The notes: a model not told the origin generated them from the sequence alone. 64,000 bases of DNA from Chlorocebus sabaeus (GCF_047675955.1 NC_132927.1:65019702-65083701); one strand, 5' to 3'; positions 40,480 to 53,674 are shown, counted from the first letter of the stretch. Program-made: numbers and translations.

Positions 40480-41838
40480 AAAAAGCATTTTTCCTATTTT
40501 TAAATTGGTTATTTGTCATAATATTGTTACATTGTAAGAGTTCTTAATATATTCTTGGTACAATTCTTTTCTCAAGTGTATTTTTTTTTGCATATGTGTG
40601 TCTGCTTGTGGCCTGCCTTTTTAATTTTCTTAATGGTATATTTAAAAGAGCAAAATATTTTAATTTATTTAAGAAGTGTTTTATTTTGGACTAATTTGAG
40701 ACTTATAAAATGTTACAGAATAGTACAGTTTTCTTATATCCTTCATTACACTTCATTATAATACAAACATTTTACATAACCATATTATAGTAATCGGGAA
40801 GAAGAAGGAAATTAACATGAGTATAATATCATTAGCTAAACTAAAAACCTTATTCAAAATTCACCATTTTTTCCACTAATGTCTCTTTTCTGTTCCAAGA
40901 TCCTATCCAGGGTCCCATGCTGCATTTTAACTGCTATTCCTCCTTAGCGACTTCCAGTCTCTATAATACTTTCTTAGACTTTCCTTTCCTTTCATAACCT
41001 GGAAACTTTTGAAGAGTACTAACCAGTTATTTTAGAGAATATCTCCAAATTTGGATTTGTCATGGTTTCTCATGATTAAAGTGGGATTATGCATTTTGGG
41101 CAAAAATACCACAAAAATTACATTCGTTCTTCTTTGCATATCATATCAGAAGGTTTAGGGTGTCAACATGTATTATTACTGATGATGTTTACCTCGATCT
41201 CTTGGTTAAATAGTACATGCCACCGTAAAGACACTACAAAGTTTTTCTTTGTAGTCACTAAGTATGCTAGGGGAGACAGTGTGAGACTATGCAAATGCTA
41301 TTTCTCTCCTCAAACTTTCATCCACTAATTTTAGCATCTATTGGCAGATTCTGTCAGTAACGTTTACTACTACAATATTTCCGTAATGTGATTGTCCTTT
41401 TTTTTTTTTTTTTTTTGAGACAGAGTTTCACTCTGTCACCCAGGCTGGAGTGCAATGGCGTGATCTCAGCTCACTGCAACCTCCACTGACTGGGTTCAAG
41501 TGATTCTCCTGCCTCGGCCTCCCAAGTAGCTGACATTACATGTGCCCACCTCCAGGTCTGGCTAATTTTTTGCATTTTTAGTAGAGACGGGGTTTCACCA
41601 TGTTGGTCAGGCTAGTCTCGAACTCCTGATCTCAGGTGACCCACCCGCCTGGGCTTCCCAAAGTGCTGGGATTACAGCTGTGAGACATCACGCCTGGTCC
41701 ATAATGTGATTCTTTTTTTTCCCTCTTTTCTCCAACATTTATTAATTAGAATTCTACTACAAGGAAGTTTTCTTTTCTCTCCTATTTATTTATTTAAACC
41801 ATCTATTTATATCAGCTTGAACTTATGAATATTTTACT
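40480..41838 (-). mobile_element. Old L1 3' region, minus orientation
   Basis: 40480-40680 resembles the L1 ORF2 end. From 40690 the order 'cttttgaagagtactaacc', 'ctcatgattaaagtgggat', 'tctcctcaaactttcatcc' and, after an Alu, 'acatttattaattagaattc' is the L1MC/MD 3' UTR reversed. An AluS at 41396-41701 interrupts it. Confidence 0.7.
41396..41701 (-). mobile_element. AluS, minus orientation
   Basis: It runs from a T run at 41399 to 'gagacatcacgcctggtcc'. The flanking 'aatgtgatt' (41386-41394 and 41703-41711) is the target duplication. Confidence 0.92.
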
Positions 41839-41839
41839 T

Positions 41840-42680
41840 CAAAAGTTAGCAAACTTTTTCTGGAAAGGGCTAGACAGTAAACATTTTATGCTCTGTGGGC
41901 CAGTTTCTGTTACAAGTACTCAACTGAGCTATTATAACACTAAATCAGCCATAGATAATACGTAAACCATGCATTCCCATTGGGAGCAATATCATCTCTG
42001 AAGGGGCAAAAATTAGTTCTTAAATGCATAGAGGTCTGATTGCATAAAGCACAGAAATACATTCAATACAGGAACTGATATACAGCATATCTGTGCTATT
42101 AAAATTTTGTAGTGGGTGAGGGCATTGATATAGCTGAATCTGTGTCCCCAACCAAATCTCATGTTGAAATGTAATCCCCAACGCTGGAGGTGGAGCCTGA
42201 TAGGAGGTGACTGGATCATGGGGTAGTTTCTCATGAATGGTTTACACCATCCTCTCAGTGCTGTTCTCATGATACTGAGTTCTCATGAGATCTCCCCACC
42301 CCGCTTCCTTCTACTCTAGCCATGTGAAGTGCCTTGCCTCCCCTTTGCCTTCTGCCATTACTGGAAGCTTTCTGAGACCTCCCCAGAAGCAGAAACTGCT
42401 ATGCTTCCTATACAGTCTACAGAACTGTGAGCCAGTTAAACCTCTTTTCTTTATAAATGTCCCAGTCTCAGGTATTTCTTTATAGCAGTATGAGAATGGA
42501 CTAATACAGGTGTTTAGGGAAAGACAATATCTAAAAGGGCTCCTTAGGGGGCAGTAATAAAAAAGCAGTTGCAAAATACTGAGGTAACAAATAGTCATAT
42601 CTGCATTCCAATAAAACCTTATTTACAAAAAATAGGTAGCAGGCCAGATTAGCCTATAGTCTGTTGTTTGATGAGCTCTG
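41840..42680 (+). mobile_element. hAT-Charlie element split by an MSTA LTR
   Basis: The left half ('gttagcaaactttttctgga', 'ctctgtgggccagtttctg') and the right half ('caataaaaccttatttacaa', then 'gtctgttgtttgatgagctc') are the two ends of one Charlie element. The outer flanks 'ttttactt' and 'ttttattc' are consistent with an 8-bp duplication with two changes. An MSTA-like LTR sits in the middle. Confidence 0.78.
42126..42508 (+). mobile_element. MSTA/THE1-type MaLR solo LTR
   Basis: It begins 'tgatatagctgaatctgtgt', has 'gcagaaactgctatgcttcc', 'taaacctcttttctttata' (polyadenylation region), and ends 'gagaatggactaataca'. The flanks are GGCAT and GGTGT, which are the two deamination products of an ancestral GGCGT. 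No internal sequence is present. Confidence 0.87.
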
Positions 42681-44829
42681 TTTTATTCTATGAGTTAAAA
42701 TTCAATACTACCATTATTTATTTTGTAACTCAAATTGTTCCATCTTTGGCCTTCAGAAGATCTTGAGGTCAGCTTCCATATTCTTTTAATAAGCCATAAT
42801 CTCTTTTTGAGCACTTACTTTCTTGTACCACAAAATATTCCAATATTTTTTCTGCCCTAGCTCTATAATCAACTACTTCTCTAGGAAGCCCTAGTTCCTT
42901 TTATTGAACACTGGTGTTTATAGAACAAGATCTGGATGCTAGAAGTGATCATTGTTATTGGAAGATTAGTGCTTTTGGGCTGTCTCAGCAGACAGAACTA
43001 GTAAATATATTTATGTATACTAACCCATGCATACATTCTATAGTCTGTATACATAGACAAATTCTGTAAGTATTTAAAAATCATGAATTTGTATCAACAC
43101 TTCAGATTCTAATCCAAAACCACAGGGTTCATTTAAGACTTCTCTCTTTATTTATAACTTCTTACTCCAAGAGTGAGAAAGTAGGCTCTCATAATCTAAG
43201 GTCTATTTACTTTAGTAGACACAAAGACAGTTCAGAATTGGTAGCCCTGTGGAGAACAATTTTACTAACTAGATTATAGCATTATGTGCAGCTTCTTTTT
43301 TTTTTTGTCTTTATCCTTACAGTTAAGATACTGTGAAGACGCTGTTTTTCAGTCATTTAGGTTCATTGTTTGCGACAAAGCTCAGCAGCAGAGAAGAGGA
43401 AAGAGCGTTCGTGTAACAGCGGCTGAAATTTGATTCTTTTTCTCTTTTTACTTACAGTCATTTTGCAGTTTTGCTATTCTCTGTTTAAGTAATGCTGGGG
43501 CTATGGTTTGCACAGAAAGTCTGAGGAAGAGATTTTGGGAGGTTACTACCTACCTACCTGCCATTGTCTTCAGTTATCCAGAGGTCTGATGTTATTTTAA
43601 TGAAGTTCAATTTCTAATTTTACTTTTTATAATTCATGCTTTTTGTGTTCTATTTCCTATGCTTTTTCTAGAAATTTTATAGTTTTACCTCTCACATTTT
43701 AAATTTTATATATGGTGAGGTATATGCTGGGGTTCATTTTTTCCTCATAAGAGATATTCAGTTGTTTTTCACATCATTTGTTGACAAAAGATCGTTCAGT
43801 ACAGAGAAAAAATGCTGATGTAGGTTAAGGTGAGAACGTTTCTGAAACAGGGAAAAGAGAGCGGGATCTAGTACACAAGCAGTAGGATTAATATTGGATA
43901 GGAGCTGAATGTATTACTTTTGGACAGTTGGAATCTGAAGATTCTCTTCTGATTGGTCCAGTTTTCTTAATGAGAATGAAAGCATGAGTGTTGTTCAGGT
44001 ATCCTTCAGGTCAACTTAATATCTTATAGTTAAGTTTTATCCACATAATGCCTAGTATATTGCTGAACGTATAGTGAAACTCAACATTTATGGATTAATT
44101 TGGGAGACAAATGACAGATGTAATCATCTGAAGGTATATTCCCATTCTAAAACATTTAACAAGATTATTACCCATCCATATTGTGACACTATCATCTGAA
44201 ATATATGGAAAGAACAGATTTGTAAAAGTTCTTCTTCCTATTAATATTGCTGAGTAATGGAAATTAATTAGGTATAAGCACTGTCATCAAATCCCACAAC
44301 TACATATTAAGTTGCTTTAAGTATTTAATCTCTAAATTTATCATAACTATAAGGAAATAACATGTTAAACAAACAAAGTGAGCTATTATCTTCTTCATAA
44401 ATCTCCCTCCTTACATGCAAATATATCAATGTTCCTTTACATTTATCTCACACATCTCAAATGAGCACTGTACACTAGTAGACAACTTTATTAAACACTT
44501 AGCTGATAAATATGCATCCCTCTCTCAACCTCCAAACTTCCACATGAGCACAGTTGCCCACTATCAACTTCTGCCTTGCAGCAGATAAGCCTGTCTTGTA
44601 CTTAATGATTAATATAGATAGAATTAAAAGAGATACTTCATTCCCATGAAATTCACTAATCTAACTGTACTGGCAGACTCTGACTTCCTTTTATGTCTAT
44701 ACTCCTTGAACTCTCTGCTTGTGTTCTAGGTCCCATTCTCCTTAGTTTCAAGTACTTTACTCCTAGAACTATGCTTTCTGGAATTATTGCTTCCTCACTA
44801 CTGAGTCATTCCTATTACCATTCAAATAT
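42681..44829. other. Intron 1 sequence, mostly unassigned
   Basis: AT-rich DNA. 43575-43800 resembles an old L1 in minus orientation ('tctagaaattttatagtttt', then 'atttgttgacaaaagatcg'). Elsewhere I see no exon or named repeat. Confidence 0.5.
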
Positions 44830-46380
44830 ACCCATTAAAAAACAATTCCCTTGACCAATTACCCATCATTCCATTTCTGTGCTCCTCATGCAAAGCAAAA
44901 CTTCTCAAAAGGGGTGTCTCATCTTTTTCACTCCCTTTATCGTGTCAACATACTGCAAGTCGGCTTTCATCTCTTCTCCTTCACTGAAATTTTTCCAGGT
45001 CATGTATGACATTGCCAAATCTAATGATAAACTGTATGTCCTTATTCCCCTCCACTTTTCAGTAGTATTTGACATAACTGACCACTCATGTTTTTGAAAG
45101 ATTTTCCTCTCCAGGCTTCCCCGACTTCACAGTTTATCAGCCCTTCCTTTTCTGTCTCCACTGGTAGGCATTATCTCCTGCACCCCACCTCTGAATGTTA
45201 AAGTGTATGAGGGATTTGTCTTGGCTATCTTCCCTTCCTTTCCCAGGTGATTTCATCCAATCCCACAACTTTAAACGCATACAGACGGTGATAACTCCCA
45301 ACCCTGTATCTCTAGGTCAGCACAATGGATACATTCCTATACATCCTAAAGAGAATCTGATTTCCTCCTTGCCTTAATAAATGGTATCACTATCCATTCA
45401 ATTGCTCGGACCGAGAAGCTAAATTTCATCCTCACTACTTATCTTTTCCTCACTCATCTCATGCATTCTATTAGCCTGTCCTACTGGCTCTATCATCACC
45501 GTCATTTCTGCTACAATCTTAATCTGAACCAGCATTCATCTTACATCACAACTACTTCAGTAGCCGCCTGGCTACCTACCATTATTCCTCTATTGCTTCC
45601 CTTTAGAACTTTCTCAACATAGCCATAGAGATCTTTTTAAAATTACATAAATCTGATCTCATCATTTACCTCAGTAAAACCCAATAGCTTCCCACTGAAT
45701 TAGAATGAACCTGAACTATCTAAGATGGCACTTTCAAACCTTTGTAAGATATGCCCTCGGCCAGACGTAGTGGCTCACGCCTGTAACAGCACTTTGGGAG
45801 GCCGAGGCCGGCAGATCACAAGGTCAGGAGTTCAAGACCAGAATAGCCAATGTGGTGAAACCTGTCTCTACTAAAGACAAAAAAAATTAGCCGGGTGTGG
45901 TGGTGCATGCCTGTAATCCCAGCTACTGGGGAGGCTGAGGCAAGAGAATCACTTGAACCTGGGAGGCGGAGGTGGCAGTGAGCCGAGATCGTGCCACTGC
46001 ACTCCAGCCTGGGTGACAGGGAGAGACTCCATCTCAAAAAAAAAAAAAAAAAGATATGCACACACTGACTTCTCAAACCTTTGCTCCTACTATTTTTCCT
46101 CTTGTTTACTATACTGCAGCCACACTGGCCTTTCTGTCCCTTAAAATGGCCAAGTTCATTATGCTATCAAAGTCTCTGTCTGGACCTCCTAAATCTTTGC
46201 CGCAGTCATATTATTCATGCTTTGGGGCAAATGTAACTTGCTCAGAGAAGCTTTCCCTAACTACCCCTAGTCATCCCAACATACTCTGTCCATTACTCTA
46301 AGTATTTCATGTTTCCCCTCATGCTTACTCCTTCAGAGGTATCTGCATTCCAGTGTTACAAGGCAGGCACTATGTTTCAC
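44830..46380 (+). mobile_element. L2 LINE copy with recognisable RT region
   Basis: A long, decayed L2. The peptide 'VVFDITDH' near 45070-45092 is the L2 motif usually read as AAFDTVDH, and 'atctgatctcatcatttacc' with 'cccaatagcttcccactga' near 45650-45700 follow L2 order. After the Alu at 45760-46053, 'cagccacactggcctttct' and 'gcttactccttcagaggta' continue it. Frames are broken throughout. Its sense is opposite to EML5. Confidence 0.8.
45760..46053 (+). mobile_element. AluS, plus orientation
   Basis: It begins 'ggccagacgtagtggctcac' and ends in a 17-A run. The flanking 'aagatatgc' (45747-45755 and 46052-46060) marks the insertion into L2. Confidence 0.93.
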
Positions 46381-47059
46381 TTGATCTTTTAACAATCCAA
46401 TCTGCCTTTAAATTCAGCCAAACCCACTGCAGCTACTCCACGAGTCTGCTGAAATCATCACCTGAGGCACTGGGTCCCAGTATACCTCACTTGATATCAT
46501 CCAGAATGCACATAATTATGACCTTCCAGGTCCCCTGCGAGTGAGCATTTTTCTGGACTGATGATGCAGGATATCTTTCGGTGTTTTCAGCTCATGATGA
46601 TACTGAGCAGATCCACCAATAGAAAACGAAAACTTTGCTTGGTAATAAATCTCCAAACAAGGAATATCCAGCGTGGGAGGGTCTTAGGCAAGAAGCACAA
46701 AGTATTTAAGGGGGTCCCAGTACTTACCCACATTGTTATATAATGCATAATAGTAAATGAATGGATTTGGCTAGGTCCTGAGGTTTTTTTCAGGTTGACT
46801 CCTAGCCCAGCAGCTGAACGTGGATTACTATTAAATCCAGAGCACTGGTTTTCAACCCTGCCTGCATATTACAATCATTTGGGAGGCTTAAAAATTAAAA
46901 ACGGAAGCAAACAACAAACAATACCTGGACCCCAATCTAAACGAATTAAATCACAATTTCTTTGGGTAAGGCTTGGCCATTGGTGGTTTTATTTTGTTTG
47001 TTTTCTTTTAACTTTCTATTAAGCAGCCAGGGTTGAGAATCAGGAATCTGGAGCAGTGT
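46381..47059. other. Intron 1 sequence with a MER5-like element
   Basis: 46835-47045 reads 'gcactggttttcaaccctgc' to 'cagggttgagaatcagga', with inverted ends typical of a MER5/Charlie relative. The rest is unassigned. A short frame at 46561-46743 has no family resemblance and is not called. Confidence 0.55.
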
Positions 47060-47575
47060 TCTCAAACTTTAGACTATATTAACATCACCTGGAGGTGATA
47101 AAAACTTACTACTGGGGCCGGGCATGGTGGCTCATGCCTGTAATTCTAGCATTTTGGGAGGCCAAGGTGGGCAAATCACCAGAGGTCAGGAGTTCAAGAC
47201 CAGCCTGGCCAACGTGGTAAAACCCCATCTCTACTAAAAGTACAAAAGTTAGCTGGGCGTGGTGGGGGGTGCCTGTAGTCCCAGCTACTTGAGAGGCTGA
47301 GGCAAGATAATCGCTTGAACCCAGGAGGCGAAGGTTGCAGAGAGCCGAGATCGGGCCACTGCACTCCAGCCTAGGCGATGAGAGCAAGACTCTGTCTCAA
47401 AAAAACAAAAAACTGAAAACAAAAACAAACAAAAAAACACACAACTGATTACTCTAGGGCTCCACACCTACAGTTTCTAATTTGGTAGATCTGGAGTGAG
47501 CCCAGAGAATTTGTGTTTTTTAATAACTTTCCAGATGATGCTAATGTTGCTAGTCTGAAGACCATACTTTGCAGA
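47053..47575 (+). mobile_element. MER5A element split by an Alu
   Basis: The left part is 'cagtgttctcaaactttag' with 'aacatcacctggaggtgata'. After the Alu (47115-47440), 'gaatttgtgttttttaataa', 'gatgatgctaatgttgctag' and a decayed end follow. The two parts add up to one MER5A. Confidence 0.75.
47115..47440 (+). mobile_element. AluS, plus orientation
   Basis: It begins 'gggccgggcatggtggctca' and ends in an A-rich tail mixed with 'aaaacaaacaaaaaaac'. It is inserted in a MER5A. Confidence 0.92.
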
Positions 47576-47774
47576 AGCAAGAATCTAGGGCTGCCAGCTA
47601 TGTGTCATTTTTTAATAACCAAGTAAAGTAGAAACTGCTGGAACAAATCTGTTTTTAAGAAATGTTATGAATACATAATAGTTATACATTGGAACAAATC
47701 TTGAAAGAGGCTAGTTTTGTGTACCAAGAATGACATGACTCATTTTCTCATCTTCTTCCAGCTCTGCCTTTCCT

Positions 47775-48224
47775 GGGCATACACAGTCTTTTGGGGAGTC
47801 TTATGATTACAATATAATTATGGCAAAACTTCACTAAGGTAAAGCAGTCCTCATCTTATTTGACACAGCTGATTACTCCTTTCTCCCTAAAATACTCTCT
47901 TCACTTGACTTCCATGATCCTACACTCTTGGTTTTCCTCATGTTTGTCTGGCCACATTTTTGTCAGTTGTTCATTTCCCCTACATTAAAATGCTGGAGTG
48001 CCACAGGAATCCATTTTTTAGATCCTTTATCTAAACTCACTCCTTCAATGGTCTCATCTAGGTTCATGGCTTTAAATACTGTCTATATGCTGATAACATT
48101 AAAATCTATACCAGCTCAGATAGTTTCCCTGAATTATAGACATGTATGTTCAACTGCCTAATTTAAAACCCCACTTGATTGTTTATTAGATAATCTCAAA
48201 CAGAACACTTCTAAAACAGAGTTG
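47775..48224 (+). mobile_element. Second L2 LINE copy, left half
   Basis: 'tttgacacagctgattactc' with 'ttcacttgacttccatgatc' and 'gtctatatgctgataacatt' follow the L2 RT region. It stops at 'taaaacagagttg', where a full-length L1 begins. The right half resumes at 59477 with the same 13 bases and continues L2 to its 3' end. Confidence 0.82.
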
Positions 48225-49187
48225 CTCGGTCAAAGTCACGAGGCCCCTGTTTCAGGCCCTAGCTACCAGACGACATTTTTATTCCCTGGGACAGAAGTGA
48301 ACCTGCTGCCTTGAAGGGAAGGACCCACTCCTGGCAGCATTCACCATCTGCTAACTGAAGAGCCCTTGGGCCCTGAATAACCAGTAGCAATACCCGGGTA
48401 CTATATCAAGGGCCTTGAGTGAGCCTCTGAGGCTTGCTGGCTTCAGGTAGGATACAGTACATTACCAGCTGTGGTGGCCATGGGGCGAAACTCCTTTTGC
48501 TTGAGAAAAGCAGAGAGAAAAGTAAAGACGACTTAGTCTTGTACCTTAGGCACCAGCATGGCCATGGGGTAGGCAGATCACCAAGTGGGCTCTTGGGGTC
48601 CCCCATTCCAGAACCTGACTCTTGGATGGCATTTCTGGACCTGCCCTGGGGCAGAAGGGAGCCCACTGCCCTGAAAAGTGAGTCCCGGACTAGGCAACAT
48701 TCACCACAAGCTGACTTATGAGTCCTTGAGCCTTAAGGGAACACTGGCAGTAGTCTGGTAGTACTCTCCATGGCCTGTGGTGGCAGGCAGTGGCTGTAGG
48801 GTAAGGCTCCTCTGTCTTTAGAGAGAAGAGTGGGAAGGACTGTGTCTTGTGGTTTGAATGCCGGCTCATCCACAGTACAATAGAACACCAGGTAGACTTC
48901 TAAGGTTTTTGACTCTAGTCCCTGACTCATGGATGGTACCTGTGGACCCACCCAAGCCTGGGGGAACTCACAGCGCTGAAAGGAAGCACACTGGCCTGGC
49001 TGGCTATACTACCTGATTGTAGAACCCCAGGGCCTTGAGCAAACATAGGCAGTAACCAGGGACTGATTACAGCAAGCCTTAGGCAAGACACAGTGCTGTG
49101 CTGTCTTCAGGTCTGATCCAGCACCATCATAGTGATGGTGGCCACGAGGGTGATTATGTCATTCCACTCTCAGCTTTAAGTGGCTCA

Positions 49188-49190
<3 letters not shown>

Positions 49191-49263
<73 letters not shown>
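49191..49263. repeat. Compound (TA)15(GA)n microsatellite
   Basis: Thirty bases of pure TA run directly into 43 bases of pure GA, with a second shorter GA patch near 49290-49300. It has grown from the GA-rich part of the L1 5' UTR. Confidence 0.98.
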
Positions 49264-49265
<2 letters not shown>

Positions 49266-49975
49266 CATTTGTTCGGGAGAAAGTAAGAAAGAGAGAGAGA
49301 CTCCATTTGTCTGGGAGAAAGTAAGAGAAATGAGTAAGAGTGTGCCTGCCTGGTAATCCAGAAAATTCTCTTGGATCTTGTCCAAGACCATCAAGGTGGC
49401 ACCTCTATGAGTCTGCAAGAACTACAGCATTACTGGGCTTGGGGTGCCCCCTAAAGCAGATACAACTTAGATCACAACACCCAAGTTCTTTCGGATATCT
49501 TGGAAAGGCTTTCCCAAGAAGGACAGATACAAACAAGCTCAGTGAAGACAACAATAAATACCTAACTCTTCAATGCCCAGACACCAAAGAACATCTACTA
49601 AGCATCAACACCATTCAAGAAAACACGACCTCACCAAAGAACTAAATAAGCTACCAGGGATCAATCCTGGAGAAACAGAGAGATGTGACCTTTCAGAAAG
49701 AGACTTCAAAATATAGCTGTGTTGAAGAAACTCAAAGAAATTGAAGATAACACAGAGAAGAAAATCAGAATTCTGTCAGATACATTTAACAAAGAGACTG
49801 AAATAATTTACAAGAACCAAACAGAAATCCTGGAGCTGAAAAAATACAATTGGCATACTGAAGAATGCATTCAAGTCTTTTAATGGCAGAATTGATCAAG
49901 CAGAAGAATTAGCGAGCTTGAAGACAGGTTATTTTAGTTAGAGAAGACAAAAGAAAAAATAAAAAACAATGAAAT

Positions 49976-50275
49976 GGGTTGGGCATGGTGGCTCACACCT
50001 GTAATCCCAGCACTTTGGGAGGTCAAGGCAGGTGAATTGCTCGAGCCCAGCAGTTCAAGACCAACATGTGCAACATGGCAAAACCCTGTCTATACAAAAA
50101 AAAAAAAATTAACTGGGCATAGTGGCACATGACTGTAGTCCCAGCTACTCAGAAGGCTGAGGTGAGAGGCTCACTTGAGTCTGGGAGGCAGAGGTTGCAG
50201 TGAGCTGAGATTACAGTACTGCACTCCAGCCTGGGTGACACAGCAAGACCCTGTCTCAAAAATTAACGAACAGAA
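49976..50275 (+). mobile_element. Alu, plus orientation, in L1 ORF1
   Basis: It begins 'gggttgggcatggtggctca' and ends 'gaccctgtctcaaaaatta'. It separates two parts of the ORF1 region. Confidence 0.9.
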
Positions 50276-51077
50276 ACAACAACCAAAACAATGAAGCACC
50301 CCTACAGGATCTAGAAAATAGTCTCAAATGGGCAAATAAAAGAGTTACCAGCTTTAAAGAGGAGCTAGAGAAAGACACAGAGTAGAAAGTTTATTCAAAG
50401 TGATAACAACAGAAAAAGATATCCCCAAACCTAGAGAAAGATATCAGTATCCAAGTACAAGAAGGATATAGAATGCCAAGCAGATTTAACCCAAAGAAGA
50501 CTACTTCAAGGCATTTAATAGTCAAACTCCCAAAGATCAAGGATAAAGAAAGGGTCCTAAAAGAAGCAAGAGAAAAGAAACAACACACAACAGAGCTCCA
50601 GTACATCTCGCAGCAGACTTTACAGTGGAAACCTTACAGGCCCAGAGAGAGTGGCATAATATATTTAAAGTTCTGAAGTAAAAAAAGTTTACCCTAGAAT
50701 AGTATATCCGGTGAAATTATCCCTCAACACGAAGGAGAAACAAAGACTTCCCCAGACAAACAAAAGCAGAGGGATTTCAACACCAGACCTGTCCTACAAG
50801 AAATACTAAAAGAAGTACTTCAATCAGAAAGAAAAGGACATTAATGAGCAATAAGTAATCACAAGTGAGTTTTGAAGGTACAAAACTCACTGGTAATAGT
50901 AAGTACACAGAAAAACACAGAATATTATAACACTGCAACTGTAGTGTATAAACTACTCTTATACTAACTAGAAAGACTAAATGAACCAATAAAAATAATA
51001 ACTACAACAACTTTTTAAGACATAGGTAGTACAATAAGATATAAATAGAAATAACAAAAAGTTAAAAAGCAGGAGGA

Positions 51078-51368
51078 TAGGCCAGGCACAGTGGCCCATG
51101 CCTGTAATCCCAGCACTTTGGGAGCTGAGGAAGGCAGATTGCTTGAGCCCAGGAGTTCAAGACCAGCCTGGGAAACATGGCAAAATTCGTCTCTACAAAA
51201 AATACAAAAATTAGCTGGACATGGTGGCACACACCTGTAGTCCCAGCTACTCAGGAGGCTGAGATGGGAGGGTCACCTGAGCCTGGGAAGTCAAGGCTGC
51301 AGTGAGCCAAGACTATGCCACTGTATTCCTTCCTGGGCAAAAGAGTGAGATCCTGTCTCAAAAAATAA
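51078..51368 (+). mobile_element. Alu, plus orientation, in the L1 spacer
   Basis: It begins 'aggccaggcacagtggccca' and ends 'gatcctgtctcaaaaaata'. Confidence 0.9.
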
Positions 51369-51888
51369 AACAAATTTTTAAAAATGAGGGGACCAAGTTA
51401 GGGCACAGAGTTTTAGTTTTCTCTTTGTTTGTTTATATGAACAGTGTTAAGTTGTTATTAGCTTAAAATAATGGATTATAAGATAGCATTTGCAAGTCTC
51501 CTGGTAACCTCAAACCAAGACATAAAATGGATACACAAAAAATAAAAAGCAGAAAACTAAATCATATCACCAGAGAACATCACCTTGTCTAAAATAAGAC
51601 CTGAGGAAAGAAGGAATAAAAGACAATGAAACAACAAGAAAACAAGTAACAAAAGAGCAAGAGTAAGTTCTTACTTATCAATAACAATAAAGATTTGTTT
51701 AATATTGTATGGATTCCTGCATGTTTCGGGCTCTCTTCAGGTATACAAGAGTTGAAAACTTCAATTTGAGTGTACAACTTTTCTCAGAAGCCATTGTTGT
51801 TTGCCCTGTTAGGTATATATTATATTGACAATTCTGTTATTTTCTGTTTCTGGACATAGAACTGTGGAAGAATAAGAAGTGGTAAGTG

Positions 51889-52200
51889 GCCCGGTAAGGT
51901 AGCTCACGCCCATAATCCCAGCACTTTGGAAGGCCGAGGTGGGCAGATCACGAGGTCAGGATATCCAGGCTATACTAGCAAACATGGTGAAACCCTGTCC
52001 CTACTAAAATACAAAAAATTAGCCAGGCGATGTGGCGCGTGCCTGTAGTCCCAGCTACTCAGGAGGCTGAGGCAGGGGAATCACTTGAACCAGGGAAGCA
52101 GAGGTTGCAGTAAGCCGAGAACGTGCCACTGCACTCTAGCCTGGCGACAGAGCAAGACTCCATCTCAAAAACAAAAAAAAAAAAAAAAAAAAAAAAAAAA
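51889..52200 (+). mobile_element. AluS with long A tail
   Basis: It begins 'ggcccggtaaggtagctcac' and ends in a run of 34 A (52167-52200). It is full length. Confidence 0.92.
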
Positions 52201-53383
52201 CAACAATAAAAAAAGTGGTAAGTTAAATATTTCAGGGATCAATAATGCAGTTTATCAAAGATATTTAGGTTTCCTCCATTTTAAGCATATAACATGATCT
52301 CATTTTTGGGCTTCTTTGTGGTTGGCTGAAACAATGTTATCAGTTTTTGGGGTTTCTTTCAAATGAGTTAGGAGCCTATGTGATGAATGTTACTTCCATG
52401 CTAAAGTATTTAGATTGTAGATTGGATATGTGAGAATGTTTAGAGCTCTCTTTTCTTCTGGCACAAGCAACCGTCAATGCTCAAGGTAATCACTGCTCCA
52501 TTAGTCTGTGTTCAAGACTAACCACAAAGAACAGAACCCTTAGGGAAACTAATTAATAACGGGTATGAGAAATATACCTTCATTATTAAGCAATCCAGGT
52601 TTTGGGGATATTTGTTACCATACCAAAATTTAGTCTATCTTGACTGATTAAAGCATTCTCCTAAGATCTTTTCTCCTGAAACCATAAAGTAAAACTATGA
52701 GTATCATATCAGAAGTTTAAATATAGTACAGAAATATAGATTTACTCAACAGAAAGGAACTGAACCAGATCCTGCCTTCTGCCACTGATAAGTTATGTGG
52801 CATATGGCTAACTACTTAATGTCCAATAGTATCATCAGTTTATATAATAAAGGCTAACAAGGGATAATGGCACGTCTTTCCTTTTATTTACATCATTCCC
52901 AAGAAAATGAGTTGGTTCTCTGTCATCTTTAGAAGGTGACCAATTACCTTGAACTTGAATTGACTGCAATTCTTACCCTAATTAAAAAACTCAAATTGTC
53001 CCATGTAGAAGTCACTTCGTATTGGCTCCTTGGAACTTTGTGTGTCACCCTACTAGCCTTTTATATGTCCTGCAGTCTCTGATGTCAAGATATTCTAGGC
53101 GCAAACCAGGAATCAGCTACTTCTCCATGAATCCTTAGTTTTTATCTTGAGGAATGAATTTTAAGACCAGAGTCTGGGACTTGATATCTATACTGGCTTT
53201 GTCACATTTTTTGTAAACTTTCAGTGGATAGAACTAGGTAAAAAAACATATTCATATATGATACATTGTGAGTTCATATGGACATTTCCAATTCAAATTC
53301 AGAACTACAAAATTTTTACTTCTATGTTACTGTGAGGAAATAATTCTCCATGGATCTCTCATGTTTCTGAAAAAAAAAAATTC

Positions 53384-53674
53384 TTTTTTTTGAGATGGAG
53401 TTTTGCTCTGTTGCCCAGGATGGAGTGCAATGGTGCAATCTTGGCTCACTCTGCAACCTCCACCTCCCAGGTTCAAGAGATTCTCCTGCCTCAGTATCCC
53501 AAGTAACTGTGATTACAAAAGCATACCACCACACCAGCTAATTTTTGCATTTTTAGTAGAGATGGGGTTTCACCATGTTGGTCAGCCTGGTCTTGAACTC
53601 CTGACCTCTAGTGATCCACCTGCCTCAACCTCCCAAAGTGCTGGGATTACAGGCATAAGTCACCGCACCTAGCC
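53384..53674 (-). mobile_element. AluS, minus orientation
   Basis: It runs from 'ttttgagatggagttttgct' to 'aagtcaccgcacctagccc'. The flanking 'catgtttctgaaaa' occurs on both sides (53360-53373 and 53675-53688) as the target duplication. Confidence 0.93.

Noticed and set aside
44879..45097. 72-codon frame with a reverse-transcriptase-like end
   Set aside because: It is a piece of L2 ORF2, truncated and broken on both sides.
46561..46743. 60-codon plus-strand frame considered as a processed pseudogene
   Set aside because: No recognisable protein, no A tail and no target duplication were found.
49098..49418. Frames with repeated IY, ER or SL residues
   Set aside because: They translate the TA/GA compound microsatellite in L1 5' UTR sequence.
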